The position numbers were made by a program, and so were the translations under genes. From positions 1 through 10,088 of the forward strand of contig DAOVMB010000050.1 of NCBI GenBank assembly GCA_030630905.1: 10,088 bases of DNA. The letters are read 5' to 3'. Under the pieces are notes generated by a model. It saw only the letters and a program-made list of their open reading frames with translations, was not told the DNA's origin and did no database searches. Source of the stretch: Sedimentisphaerales bacterium. Its GTDB lineage: Bacteria > Planctomycetota > Phycisphaerae > Sedimentisphaerales > Anaerobacaceae. Positions 1 to 8,258 of the stretch are shown here, piece after piece. Within the stretch, counting starts at the first letter, position 1. Each line of letters starts with the position of its first letter.

Positions 1-546
1 ATCGGTCCGCTGAACGTTGCCGCCGAGTATATTGACCGGATCAGCAAGGGCGATATGCCTGAGAAGATTACGGACGAGTACAAGGGCGACTTCAACGAGA
101 TCAAGAACAATATCAACCAGTGCACCGATGCGTTGAATATACTGGTAGAAGATGTTAACGGGTTGGCTCAGGCTGGAATAGAAGGCAAGCTCGATGTCCG
201 TGCGGACGCCGGTAAACATCAGGGTGATTTCAGCAAGATGGTCGAAGGTATCAACCAGACGCTGGACGCGATAATCGGTCCGCTGAACGTTGCCGCCGAG
301 TATGTTGACCGGATCAGCAAGGGCGATATGCCTGAGAAGATTACGGATGAGTACAAGGGCGACTTCAATGAGGTCAAGAACAACCTTAACCAGTGCATTG
401 ACGCTTTGAACCTGATGGTAGAGGATGCGAACATGCTGGCGAAGGCCGGAGCAGAGGGTAAGCTTGATACCCGTGCTGATGCTGAGAAACATCAGGGTGA
501 TTTCCGCGGGATACTTAACGGTATCAACAAGCTTATCGATGCTATT
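1..546 (+). repeat. Two tandem 273-bp HAMP-pair repeats
   Basis: Bases 1-273 and 274-546 are successive copies of one 91-codon unit, each coding for two HAMP-like domains. The first about 90 bases of the two copies are almost identical: I count two differences, at positions 31 and 75 of the unit. Similarity falls in the second half, where only patches such as the codons for KHQGDF are kept. The array probably continues upstream of the window, because copy 1 begins exactly at the edge with no sign of an array end. The uneven identity suggests recent gene conversion or unequal crossing-over in the first half of the unit. Confidence 0.9.
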
Positions 547-1677
547 GTGCTTCCACTACAGGAAGGCGCAGAGGTACTCAAGGCTATGGCCCAAAAAGAC
601 CTCACCAAGCAGGTGAAGGGCAATTACCAAGGGCAGCTCGAGGATTTGAAGAACGACATCAACGATTCAGTCGGTGCTATGGATGAGGCGCTTAGCCAGG
701 TTGGTGAAGCGGTGGAGCAGGTTGGTTCGGCAAGCGGTCAAGTATCTTCCTCCTCGCAGTCACTGGCCGAAGGCGCCACTGAGCAGGCTGCCGGGCTGGA
801 AGAGACATCCAGCAGCCTTGAAGAGATGGCTTCAATGACCAAGCAGAACGCCGACAATGCCCAGCAGGCCAATACGTTGTCGGAAGAAGCCAAGAAAGTC
901 GCCAATAAGGGCGGTGAGGCGATGGGCAGGATGAATGTCGCGGTCAATGAGATACAAAAATCTTCTGATGAGACGTCCAAGATTATCAAGGTTATTGATG
1001 AGATAGCGTTCCAGACCAATCTATTAGCTTTGAATGCCGCCGTTGAAGCAGCTCGTGCAGGCGAAGCCGGCAAGGGCTTTGCAGTAGTGGCTGAAGAGGT
1101 TCGCAACCTTGCAATGCGTTCTGCAGAAGCTGCGAAAAACACTTCAGCGATGATTGAAGAGTCGGTGAAGAATTGCAAGAACGGCGTTGATATTGCCGGT
1201 GAAGTGAACAAGGTACTCGAAGAAATAGCCGAGAGCATCACGAAGACAAGTGATCTGGTCGGCGAGATTGCAGCGGCTTCACAAGAGCAATCACAGGGTA
1301 TCGATCAGGTCAATACTGCGGTAGCCCAGATGGATAAGGTCACGCAGCAAAACGCTGCCAACGCCGAGGAATCTGCCAGCGCTTCTGAGGAGCTCAGTGC
1401 CCAGGCAGAATCACTGCAGGATATGGTGCAGGAGTTCACTCTGAGCAGTTCCGGCAGCCTGGGCTCCGGTCATCGTCAGAACGTTAAGGTTGACCAGAAT
1501 GCCGCCAGGCGTCACGGCTTAGGCCAGTCCGACAAGGCGCTTCATCAGATAGCCGAACCCCCAGCCCAAAAGGCTAAGCCTAAGAAGATTACCGCAAGAG
1601 TTGAAGCGGAAAAAGCGATCCCACTGAATGAGGACAGTAGGGACAGTAACGATGACTTCGAGGAGTTCAACAGTTGA
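1..1677 (+). CDS. Poly-HAMP methyl-accepting chemotaxis protein (5' end outside window)
   Basis: The reading frame is open from base 1, so only the C-terminal 558 residues are visible; the ATG at 55 is internal. Residues 1-230 form at least five HAMP-like units of about 46 residues: two alternating types repeated with a 91-residue period, then a divergent fifth unit (PLQEGAEVLKAMAQKDL). Residues 230-475 are the MCP signalling coiled coil. The conserved CheA/CheW-binding tip starts near residue 334 (EIAFQTNLLALNAAVEAARA) and continues through GKGFAVVAEEVRNLA. Candidate methylation sites fitting the small-small-x2-E/Q-E/Q-x2-small-small pattern include AAGLEETSSS and AANAEESASA. A polar tail of about 75 residues ends DDFEEFNS, which contains a possible CheR-tether motif (DFEEF). 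The role is to relay ligand or conformational signals to CheA. No membrane segment is visible, but the N-terminus is missing, so location is undecided. A terminator follows the gene. Confidence 0.95.
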   Translation: MGPLNVAAEYIDRISKGDMPEKITDEYKGDFNEIKNNINQCTDALNILVEDVNGLAQAGIEGKLDVRADAGKHQGDFSKMVEGINQTLDAIIGPLNVAAEYVDRISKGDMPEKITDEYKGDFNEVKNNLNQCIDALNLMVEDANMLAKAGAEGKLDTRADAEKHQGDFRGILNGINKLIDAIVLPLQEGAEVLKAMAQKDLTKQVKGNYQGQLEDLKNDINDSVGAMDEALSQVGEAVEQVGSASGQVSSSSQSLAEGATEQAAGLEETSSSLEEMASMTKQNADNAQQANTLSEEAKKVANKGGEAMGRMNVAVNEIQKSSDETSKIIKVIDEIAFQTNLLALNAAVEAARAGEAGKGFAVVAEEVRNLAMRSAEAAKNTSAMIEESVKNCKNGVDIAGEVNKVLEEIAESITKTSDLVGEIAAASQEQSQGIDQVNTAVAQMDKVTQQNAANAEESASASEELSAQAESLQDMVQEFTLSSSGSLGSGHRQNVKVDQNAARRHGLGQSDKALHQIAEPPAQKAKPKKITARVEAEKAIPLNEDSRDSNDDFEEFNS

Positions 1678-1715
1678 CAGTTAGTTGATGATTGTGATTT
1701 CGTTTAACATATTAT

Positions 1716-1759
1716 GCCATCCCGGGCGGTTGTTCGAGGCCGGCCCGGGGTGGCGTTTT
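1716..1759 (+). terminator. Rho-independent terminator after the MCP gene
   Basis: The arm GCCATCCCGGGC (1716-1727) pairs with GCCCGGGGTGGC (1743-1754) to give a 12-bp stem with one U-G wobble and a 15-base loop. It is followed by a short T run at 1756-1759. It lies 39 bases after the receptor stop codon and before the next gene, so it should separate the receptor transcript from the downstream genes. Confidence 0.85.
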
Positions 1760-1786
1760 GACAAGAAATATATAAAGAATTATGTT
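1758..1786 (+). promoter_or_regulatory. Candidate sigma-70-type promoter
   Basis: A perfect -35 hexamer TTGACA lies at 1758-1763. Seventeen bases later is TATGTT (1781-1786), which matches four of six positions of the -10 consensus. The surrounding bases are AT-rich. It sits just after the terminator and before the methyltransferase gene, the right place to start a new transcription unit. Problems: the -35 overlaps the terminator T run, and the implied start near 1793 would leave a very short leader that overlaps the proposed ribosome binding site. Confidence 0.35.
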
Positions 1787-1791
1787 TGCGT

Positions 1792-1795
1792 GGAG
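1792..1795 (+). promoter_or_regulatory. Ribosome binding site deciding the GTG start at 1801
   Basis: GGAG lies five bases before GTG 1801. The alternative in-frame TTG at 1786 has only a weak purine stretch upstream, so GTG 1801 is preferred. Confidence 0.6.
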
Positions 1796-1800
1796 ACGAC

Positions 1801-2418
1801 GTGTCACGGCTAAAAGCGATATTCCCTGACTCTTGGCAGTACATTCTGGAAGTTTACCGAAGATTTATATGTCCTCCGGGAAGCGCGCCTGTGAAAGAGA
1901 AGCTTCCGCTGATCTTGCTTGAAATAGGCGTGAGGTTCGGCGAAAGACTATCAGAATATCAGACAAGTGGATTCGTGGAGATTGGTTGCGGGATGGCAAT
2001 TCCTTCATTGACTCTTGCCGAATTGGGCTGCTCCGATGTATTGGCAATAGATATAGATCCCAAAGTCGTTTCTCTGGCGGAATCAATCAAGGAACGGGTT
2101 GGCTGTGATTTCCGGATTCAGTGTGGCGATGTTTTCAGGGACAGGCCCACATTGCAGAAGGGCCAAATGTTAATTGCAGAAAAGCCGGCGAGCTATAAAA
2201 AGAACACGTTAGAGGTGGAATATAACATATCCAATTGGTGTAAGATTGAAGGCCATAGTTTCGGAATAATCCCGACTTTTTTAGGCAGCGATACTCCCGA
2301 TAGCTACAGCGAAAGATGTGCGAAATATGAAAAGAAGCTTAGGCAAGTTGGGTTTAAGGTGGAAAACAAACAAGGATGCGAAGAGCTTCCGGTGAGATGG
2401 ATAATCGCGGTGAAATAA
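1801..2418 (+). CDS. Class I SAM-dependent methyltransferase-like protein
   Basis: This 205-residue protein (from GTG 1801) has a class I methyltransferase Rossmann core. Motif I is VEIGCGMAIPS (around residues 59-69), the acidic strand-2 end is AIDIDP (82-87) that would bind the SAM ribose, and CGDVF with Asp110 resembles the adenine-contacting motif. The position where N-, protein- and RNA-methyltransferases often have NPPY or DPPY here reads AEKPASY, so the substrate class cannot be assigned. It lacks the CheR N-terminal helical domain and length, so it is not the receptor methyltransferase. It is the first gene after the terminator and is 18 bases from the metallo-hydrolase gene, suggesting co-transcription. 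Substrate and role are unknown. An alternative start, TTG 1786, would add five residues. The fold assignment is good; activity is inferred. Confidence 0.75.
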   Translation: MSRLKAIFPDSWQYILEVYRRFICPPGSAPVKEKLPLILLEIGVRFGERLSEYQTSGFVEIGCGMAIPSLTLAELGCSDVLAIDIDPKVVSLAESIKERVGCDFRIQCGDVFRDRPTLQKGQMLIAEKPASYKKNTLEVEYNISNWCKIEGHSFGIIPTFLGSDTPDSYSERCAKYEKKLRQVGFKVENKQGCEELPVRWIIAVK

Positions 2419-2436
2419 TAATAGGGACATTGCCCG

Positions 2437-3042
2437 GTGAAGATTTTGAATCTTAAAAGAGATAACGGTATTTATACGTCGAACGTTTTTCTTGTTCTCG
2501 GCGGTTTTAACGCCATTGACGATGTCAACACGCTTGTGGATGTGGGCAGGGATCCGTCGGTGATCGGAAGAATAAACAGCGCCTCAACCGGTGTAGGCAA
2601 ACAGAGAATTGAGCAGGTTGTTCTGACGCACAGTCATTACGATCACGCAAGTCTTTTGCCTCAAATTTGCGAAGCGTACGGTCCGAGGGTATATGCTTAT
2701 TCGCCGTCGTTGGACGGTGTGGATCATTTGCTGAAAGACGGCGAGACATTGAGAATGGGAGACGGGATATTCGAGGTTATTTATACGCCGGGCCACAGCA
2801 GCGATTCGATTTGCCTTTATTGCCAGGGCGAAGGAGTTCTGTTCGCGGGCGACTCGCCTATTGTGATCCAGTCGTGTGAGGGCACACACGAAGATGGTTT
2901 TGTTAGTGCATTGATACGACTGGCTCGCAAGAACATAAAGGCAATCTACTTTGGTCACGGATATCCATTACTTAAGGATTGTAACAGGCGAATACGCTCT
3001 TCTCTAAAAATGGCACAAAGTAGGTTAAGTAGTCAGAGGTGA
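2437..3042 (+). CDS. Metallo-beta-lactamase-fold metal-dependent hydrolase
   Basis: This 201-residue protein has the full metal-ligand set of the family. The signature HSHYDH (His65, His67, Asp69, His70) is followed by His120 in TPGHSSDS, Asp139 in FAGDSP and His174 in FGHGYP. These should hold two metal ions, usually zinc, for hydrolysis. The length fits a minimal single-domain member, and no signal peptide is seen, so it is probably cytoplasmic. The substrate is not predictable; family members include glyoxalase II-like thioesterases, phosphodiesterases and lactonases. The GTG start is supported by AGGGA at 2423-2427, nine bases upstream. It lies 18 bases after the methyltransferase and 3 bases before the acetyltransferase, so the three are probably translated from one mRNA. 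Confidence 0.88.
   Translation: MKILNLKRDNGIYTSNVFLVLGGFNAIDDVNTLVDVGRDPSVIGRINSASTGVGKQRIEQVVLTHSHYDHASLLPQICEAYGPRVYAYSPSLDGVDHLLKDGETLRMGDGIFEVIYTPGHSSDSICLYCQGEGVLFAGDSPIVIQSCEGTHEDGFVSALIRLARKNIKAIYFGHGYPLLKDCNRRIRSSLKMAQSRLSSQR
3035..3042 (+). promoter_or_regulatory. Ribosome binding site overlapping the upstream stop codon
   Basis: AGAGGTGA is a near-ideal Shine-Dalgarno match. Its TGA is also the stop codon of the metallo-hydrolase gene, and GTG 3046 starts three bases later. This arrangement favours translational coupling of the two genes and fixes the GTG start of the acetyltransferase. Confidence 0.75.
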
Positions 3043-3045
3043 ATT

Positions 3046-3366
3046 GTGCCGGATGAGTTGACTTTTGATTTGCTGGCCCGTGACCAACAGCATTCGAGCT
3101 ATGACTGGATGAATATTGATTGTGCCGGTACTCGTGTTGGCAAGGTTAGGGGGCTAATAAAAGGCAAATGCTTGACGATTTGTTCGGTAAACATATTCCC
3201 GGAATTCGAGAGGCGTGGTTTTGCTCGGGAGACAATCGAGATGTTCAAGAAGTCGTTCGATACTATCATTGCGGACAGGGTGCGGCATAAAGCCGTGGGA
3301 TTTTGGGAAAAAATGGAATTTGGTGCGGATAATAATGGGAATTATGTCTGGAAAAGTCGGCGGTAA
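3046..3366 (+). CDS. Small GNAT-like N-acetyltransferase
   Basis: This 106-residue protein carries the central GNAT features. A strand leads into the acetyl-CoA pyrophosphate-binding loop (SVNIFPEFERRGFARETI, residues 47-64, with R56-R57-G58-F59-A60 matching the R/Q-x-x-G-x-G/A pattern). Near the C-terminus is AVGFWEKMEFG (residues 83-93), the usual family ending. It is shorter than the typical 140-170 residues; the first helices are reduced, so it may be a minimal or N-terminally shortened member. The GTG start has a strong ribosome binding site overlapping the preceding stop codon. Acetyl acceptor unknown. Its place directly behind the methyltransferase and hydrolase suggests a shared task, but nothing in the sequence shows which. 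Confidence 0.72.
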   Translation: MPDELTFDLLARDQQHSSYDWMNIDCAGTRVGKVRGLIKGKCLTICSVNIFPEFERRGFARETIEMFKKSFDTIIADRVRHKAVGFWEKMEFGADNNGNYVWKSRR

Positions 3367-3440
3367 GGCAATCCCGGCAGTACTCCGAGGGCATCTTGGG
3401 GCCTGTCCGGAATTACGTGCTATGGATTTGCAGTTTTTCG

Positions 3441-3444
3441 AGGA
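3441..3444 (+). promoter_or_regulatory. Ribosome binding site deciding the GTG start at 3453
   Basis: AGGA, within GAGGATTGG, lies eight bases before GTG 3453. The earlier in-frame TTG at 3396 has no purine-rich site at the right distance, and the residues it would add do not look like part of a domain. Confidence 0.6.
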
Positions 3445-3452
3445 TTGGTAAG

Positions 3453-5774
<2,322 letters not shown>

Positions 5775-5794
5775 CAAGAAAGAGAGGAATTGTT

Positions 5795-6169
5795 ATGGCT
5801 AAATCATTAATGATAGTGGACGATTCGGCGACTATGAGAAAAATCATAATGCGAACCATTCGGATGTCGGGCCTGGAGTTCGACCGAACCGAAGAGGCCG
5901 GCAATGGCGTCGAGGCCCTTGAGAAGTTAAATGCCGCTCCTGTGGACATTATGCTTTGCGATATCAATATGCCGGAGATGAGCGGCACGGAGGTGGTCAG
6001 GAAGGTGCGGGAACTATCGAGCTGCTCGGAGACAAAGATCATAATGGTATCGACCGAAAGTTCTCAGGATGTTATGGACAGTGTTATGGCTGATGGAGCT
6101 AACGGTTTCATAGCGAAGCCATTCACTCCGGAGAAATTCCAGGAGAAGTTGTCTCCGTATATGAATTAG
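5795..6169 (+). CDS. cheY: CheY-like single-domain response regulator
   Basis: This 124-residue protein is a bare receiver domain of typical CheY length. Acidic residues D9-D10 hold Mg2+, D56 in LCDINMPEMSG is the phosphorylation site, S86 (MVSTES) replaces the usual Thr, and K108 in IAKPF is the invariant lysine. The switch aromatic, Tyr106 in E. coli CheY, is Phe105 here. The ATG start has AGAGAGGA at 5781-5788 at ideal distance. CheY normally takes phosphate from CheA and acts on the flagellar switch or another target. It is followed by two CheX-type phosphatase genes and cheA, so it is very probably the pathway's regulator. The hybrid kinase just upstream may be a second phosphate donor or competitor. 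Confidence 0.93.
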   Translation: MAKSLMIVDDSATMRKIIMRTIRMSGLEFDRTEEAGNGVEALEKLNAAPVDIMLCDINMPEMSGTEVVRKVRELSSCSETKIIMVSTESSQDVMDSVMADGANGFIAKPFTPEKFQEKLSPYMN

Positions 6170-6222
6170 AGTCGCGTATTAACGGCCAAACGAGATTTAC
6201 AACATAAAGTAAGGATTTAACG

Positions 6223-6702
6223 ATGATTGATGAAATATGTTTTAGTGCCGCGTTGTTAGAAGGGGCAAAAGAAGTTTTTGAAACGATGATCTTCATGGAC
6301 CTTGAAGAACCGTCCGAACCAGATGAGCAAATAGAAGGTGATTCTTTCTTAGGTTCGATCACCTTCACGAATAGTATCGAAGGTTGTCTGGCCATACGCT
6401 GCAGTGTGCCTTGCGCCAAAAATATCGCGGCGAATATGCTTGGTATTGATACGCCGGAGGAAGTCAACGAAGAGGAAGTCTGCGATGCTCTCGGCGAGGT
6501 AACTAACATGGTTATGGGCAGTGTAAAGTCTCGGATACAGACCGAGACTGGCGAATTGCTGGTTTCGATTCCCACTGTGATCCATGGACAGAATCTCGCA
6601 AGTAGTTTGGGCAACCGAATGAGCAAAGTATTCGTGAAGGTCGACGCCGGGGATGAAGAAATTATTGAGTTCTCGTTTTTGTACAGAGAAGGTGACAAAT
6701 AA
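6223..6702 (+). CDS. cheX: CheX-type CheY-P phosphatase
   Basis: This 159-residue protein matches the CheC/CheX/FliY phosphatase family in length and motif. The active helix reads DALGEVTN (D88, E92, N95), with Pro117 22 positions after the Asn, close to the known D/S-x3-E-x2-N-x22-P signature. The Glu and Asn are the pair that removes phosphate from CheY in this family. Only one such motif is present, as in CheX rather than CheC, which has two. The ending FSFLYREGDK is a typical final strand. The start ATG has AAGGA at 6211-6215. It lies 53 bases after cheY and 40 before the CheX-CBS fusion, so it presumably acts on the neighbouring CheY. Confidence 0.85.
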   Translation: MIDEICFSAALLEGAKEVFETMIFMDLEEPSEPDEQIEGDSFLGSITFTNSIEGCLAIRCSVPCAKNIAANMLGIDTPEEVNEEEVCDALGEVTNMVMGSVKSRIQTETGELLVSIPTVIHGQNLASSLGNRMSKVFVKVDAGDEEIIEFSFLYREGDK

Positions 6703-6742
6703 GCTATAGGCAAATAACTGACACAACAAGCAGGTTCGATAA

Positions 6743-8239
6743 ATGGCAGCAATCCAAACAGAAGTTGAATTACAGGCCGTAGAATTGGCGACAGAGGCGT
6801 TCGATGCCTTTTGTGAAGACATCTCCGGTATGTTCGACGTGGATATGAAGTGTACAGCGAACGAAGTAGTCGTCGAAACCGTCAAGGTGCTTAAGAAACG
6901 TTTCAAGAAGCTGGTTGCCGTCAACTCCGTTAAAGCCGAGGGTGCTTTGGATGGTACTTTCCAGTTGATATTCGACCAGGGGGGATTATTTACGCTCTCC
7001 GGTGTGATAGTTATGCTGCCGAAGAACAGAATCCTCGAAGAGATAAAACGCGGCTCAATTAAAGATGTCGAGAGTATGAATGATGCTGTAAAAGAAGCCG
7101 GCAATTTGCTGGTTGGATCTTGGGACAAGGTCTTCCGTGAAGGATTAGAAGGCCACGGTCACTTTCGACAAACTGACACTTTTATCGGTACTCCGTGGGA
7201 TGATTCAGAGAAAACGATAGGCATAACTCGTGACGAAGAGCTTGTGTTTGTCCATTACGAAATGACTATCGGCTCCTATCCGGTTTTTAAATGTGGTGTG
7301 ATTTTCCCAAAAACAATCTTTGAGCCAACATCTGAATCGAAGCCCGAAAAATCCGAACCGGAGGCTGAAGAAGAGGTCGGCACTGACAGTGATGAAAAAG
7401 AAAGTGTGCAAGAGACGGGAACTGAGGCGGCCGCTGAGTCAAAAAGTGAGGAACAAACTGGGAACCAGGGAGCTACCGCTGAAAAAGACGATTCCGGAGA
7501 AACCGAGACGGCTGCCCAAAATGGTAACGAAGAATCGGAACCTGAAAAACCTGTTGAGGAAAAAGCCCCTGCTGTTGAAGCAGCCGCTGAGCAAAAGAGC
7601 GATGATGTTGATACAGGTGTGGCTGATAATGTTGTTGAAGCCGAAGCGGCAGTGACAACACAGACGAGCGAGAGTAAAGAGCAGTCAGTTTCCGAAACAA
7701 TCAGGAACATGGCTCAGTCGCCGGTGGACCTTCCCGGCCGGCTTGCTCATATATCTTCGTCGATCTGTGCAAAAGACATAATGGAAAAAGAAGTTGTCTG
7801 GGGTAGTCCGGATGATAGTGTGGAGCAGACTCTTGCCAAGATGCAGCAGGCAGATGTCGGCTATGTAATGATAGGTACAGACGGTGTGCTGGAAGGTATT
7901 GTATCCAAGTCTAATATGGCAGAAGCAATCAGTCCTTACCTGCGACCTATATTTGCGAAGTGGCGCCGACCACTGGATGATGCTACGCTCCACATCAAGG
8001 TCAAATGGATGATGAGCAGACCTGTTCACACAATAAAACCGGAGACACCACTTATGACTATAATAGAAAATATGTCTCAGTTCGGCGGGCGATGTTTACC
8101 CGTAGTGGACCGAGGGGGCAAAGTACAGGGATTAGTAACTGTATTTGACATCTTCAAAGTTTTGCTAAACACCGATCCCAATATTTCTACGGTGGGTAAG
8201 ACTCTTCAGGCGCCACCATTGATACAATTGGATTCTTGA
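6743..8239 (+). CDS. CheX/CheC-like phosphatase domain fused through an acidic linker to a CBS pair
   Basis: This is a 498-residue protein in three parts. Residues 1-194 look like a divergent CheC/CheX/FliY-family domain. LSGVIVMLP precedes a helix reading DAVKEAGNLLVGSW, where D114, E118 and N121 reproduce the D-x3-E-x2-N phosphatase signature; the following proline is further away than usual. Residues 195 to about 330 are a low-complexity linker rich in Glu, Ala, Ser, Thr and Lys. Residues 343-480 are two CBS domains: CBS1 begins AKDIMEKEVVW and continues GVLEGIVSKSNM; CBS2 begins MMSRPVHTIKPE and ends GKVQGLVTVFDIFKVL. CBS pairs often bind AMP, ADP, ATP or SAM, so this may be a nucleotide-regulated CheY phosphatase (inference). 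The AGG before ATG 6743 is weak. The gene sits between cheX and cheA, 19 bases from cheA. The CBS assignment is firm; the phosphatase assignment rests on the motif and the context. Confidence 0.82.
   Translation: MAAIQTEVELQAVELATEAFDAFCEDISGMFDVDMKCTANEVVVETVKVLKKRFKKLVAVNSVKAEGALDGTFQLIFDQGGLFTLSGVIVMLPKNRILEEIKRGSIKDVESMNDAVKEAGNLLVGSWDKVFREGLEGHGHFRQTDTFIGTPWDDSEKTIGITRDEELVFVHYEMTIGSYPVFKCGVIFPKTIFEPTSESKPEKSEPEAEEEVGTDSDEKESVQETGTEAAAESKSEEQTGNQGATAEKDDSGETETAAQNGNEESEPEKPVEEKAPAVEAAAEQKSDDVDTGVADNVVEAEAAVTTQTSESKEQSVSETIRNMAQSPVDLPGRLAHISSSICAKDIMEKEVVWGSPDDSVEQTLAKMQQADVGYVMIGTDGVLEGIVSKSNMAEAISPYLRPIFAKWRRPLDDATLHIKVKWMMSRPVHTIKPETPLMTIIENMSQFGGRCLPVVDRGGKVQGLVTVFDIFKVLLNTDPNISTVGKTLQAPPLIQLDS
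7325..7735 (+). other. Low-complexity acidic linker region
   Basis: This stretch codes for about 135 residues dominated by Glu, Ala, Ser, Thr, Lys and Asp, with almost no large hydrophobic residues, between the phosphatase-like and CBS parts of the fusion protein. It should be a disordered, negatively charged tether. Its skewed composition also makes long false open frames on the opposite strand. Confidence 0.8.
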
Positions 8240-8258
8240 GTTGGAAAGAAAGTACGAA

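Noticed and set aside
738..1241. Minus-strand 167-codon open frame inside the receptor gene
   Set aside because: It is antisense to the conserved signalling domain, Ala/Ser-rich, and has no recognisable motif.
1786..1800. TTG start at 1786 for the methyltransferase
   Set aside because: It has no good ribosome binding site, whereas GTG 1801 has GGAG at five bases.
1801..2418. Reading the methyltransferase as CheR
   Set aside because: It is too short, lacks the CheR N-terminal helical domain, and its motifs after the SAM site do not match CheR.
2437..3042. Reading the metallo-hydrolase as an ODP-type diiron oxygen sensor known from chemotaxis
   Set aside because: ODP and flavodiiron proteins have HxExD at the first ligand motif; this protein has the hydrolase-type HxHxDH.
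3372..3420. Possible hairpin between the acetyltransferase and the hybrid kinase
   Set aside because: CCGGCAG and CTGTCCGG pair only with a bulge across a long loop and no T run follows, so neither a terminator nor a riboswitch is supported.
3215..3451. A + strand 78-codon open frame overlapping the acetyltransferase
   Set aside because: It overlaps the conserved GNAT motifs in another frame and has no supporting ribosome binding site or domain.
3396..3452. TTG start at 3396 for the hybrid kinase
   Set aside because: It has no ribosome binding site at a proper distance, and the extra residues match no domain; GTG 3453 has AGGA at eight bases.
6123..7128. Long minus-strand open frames (6123-6752 and 6349-7128) opposite the CheX genes
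   Set aside because: They cross gene boundaries of well-supported + strand genes, have Ser/Thr/Phe-rich composition typical of antisense readings, and show no domain.
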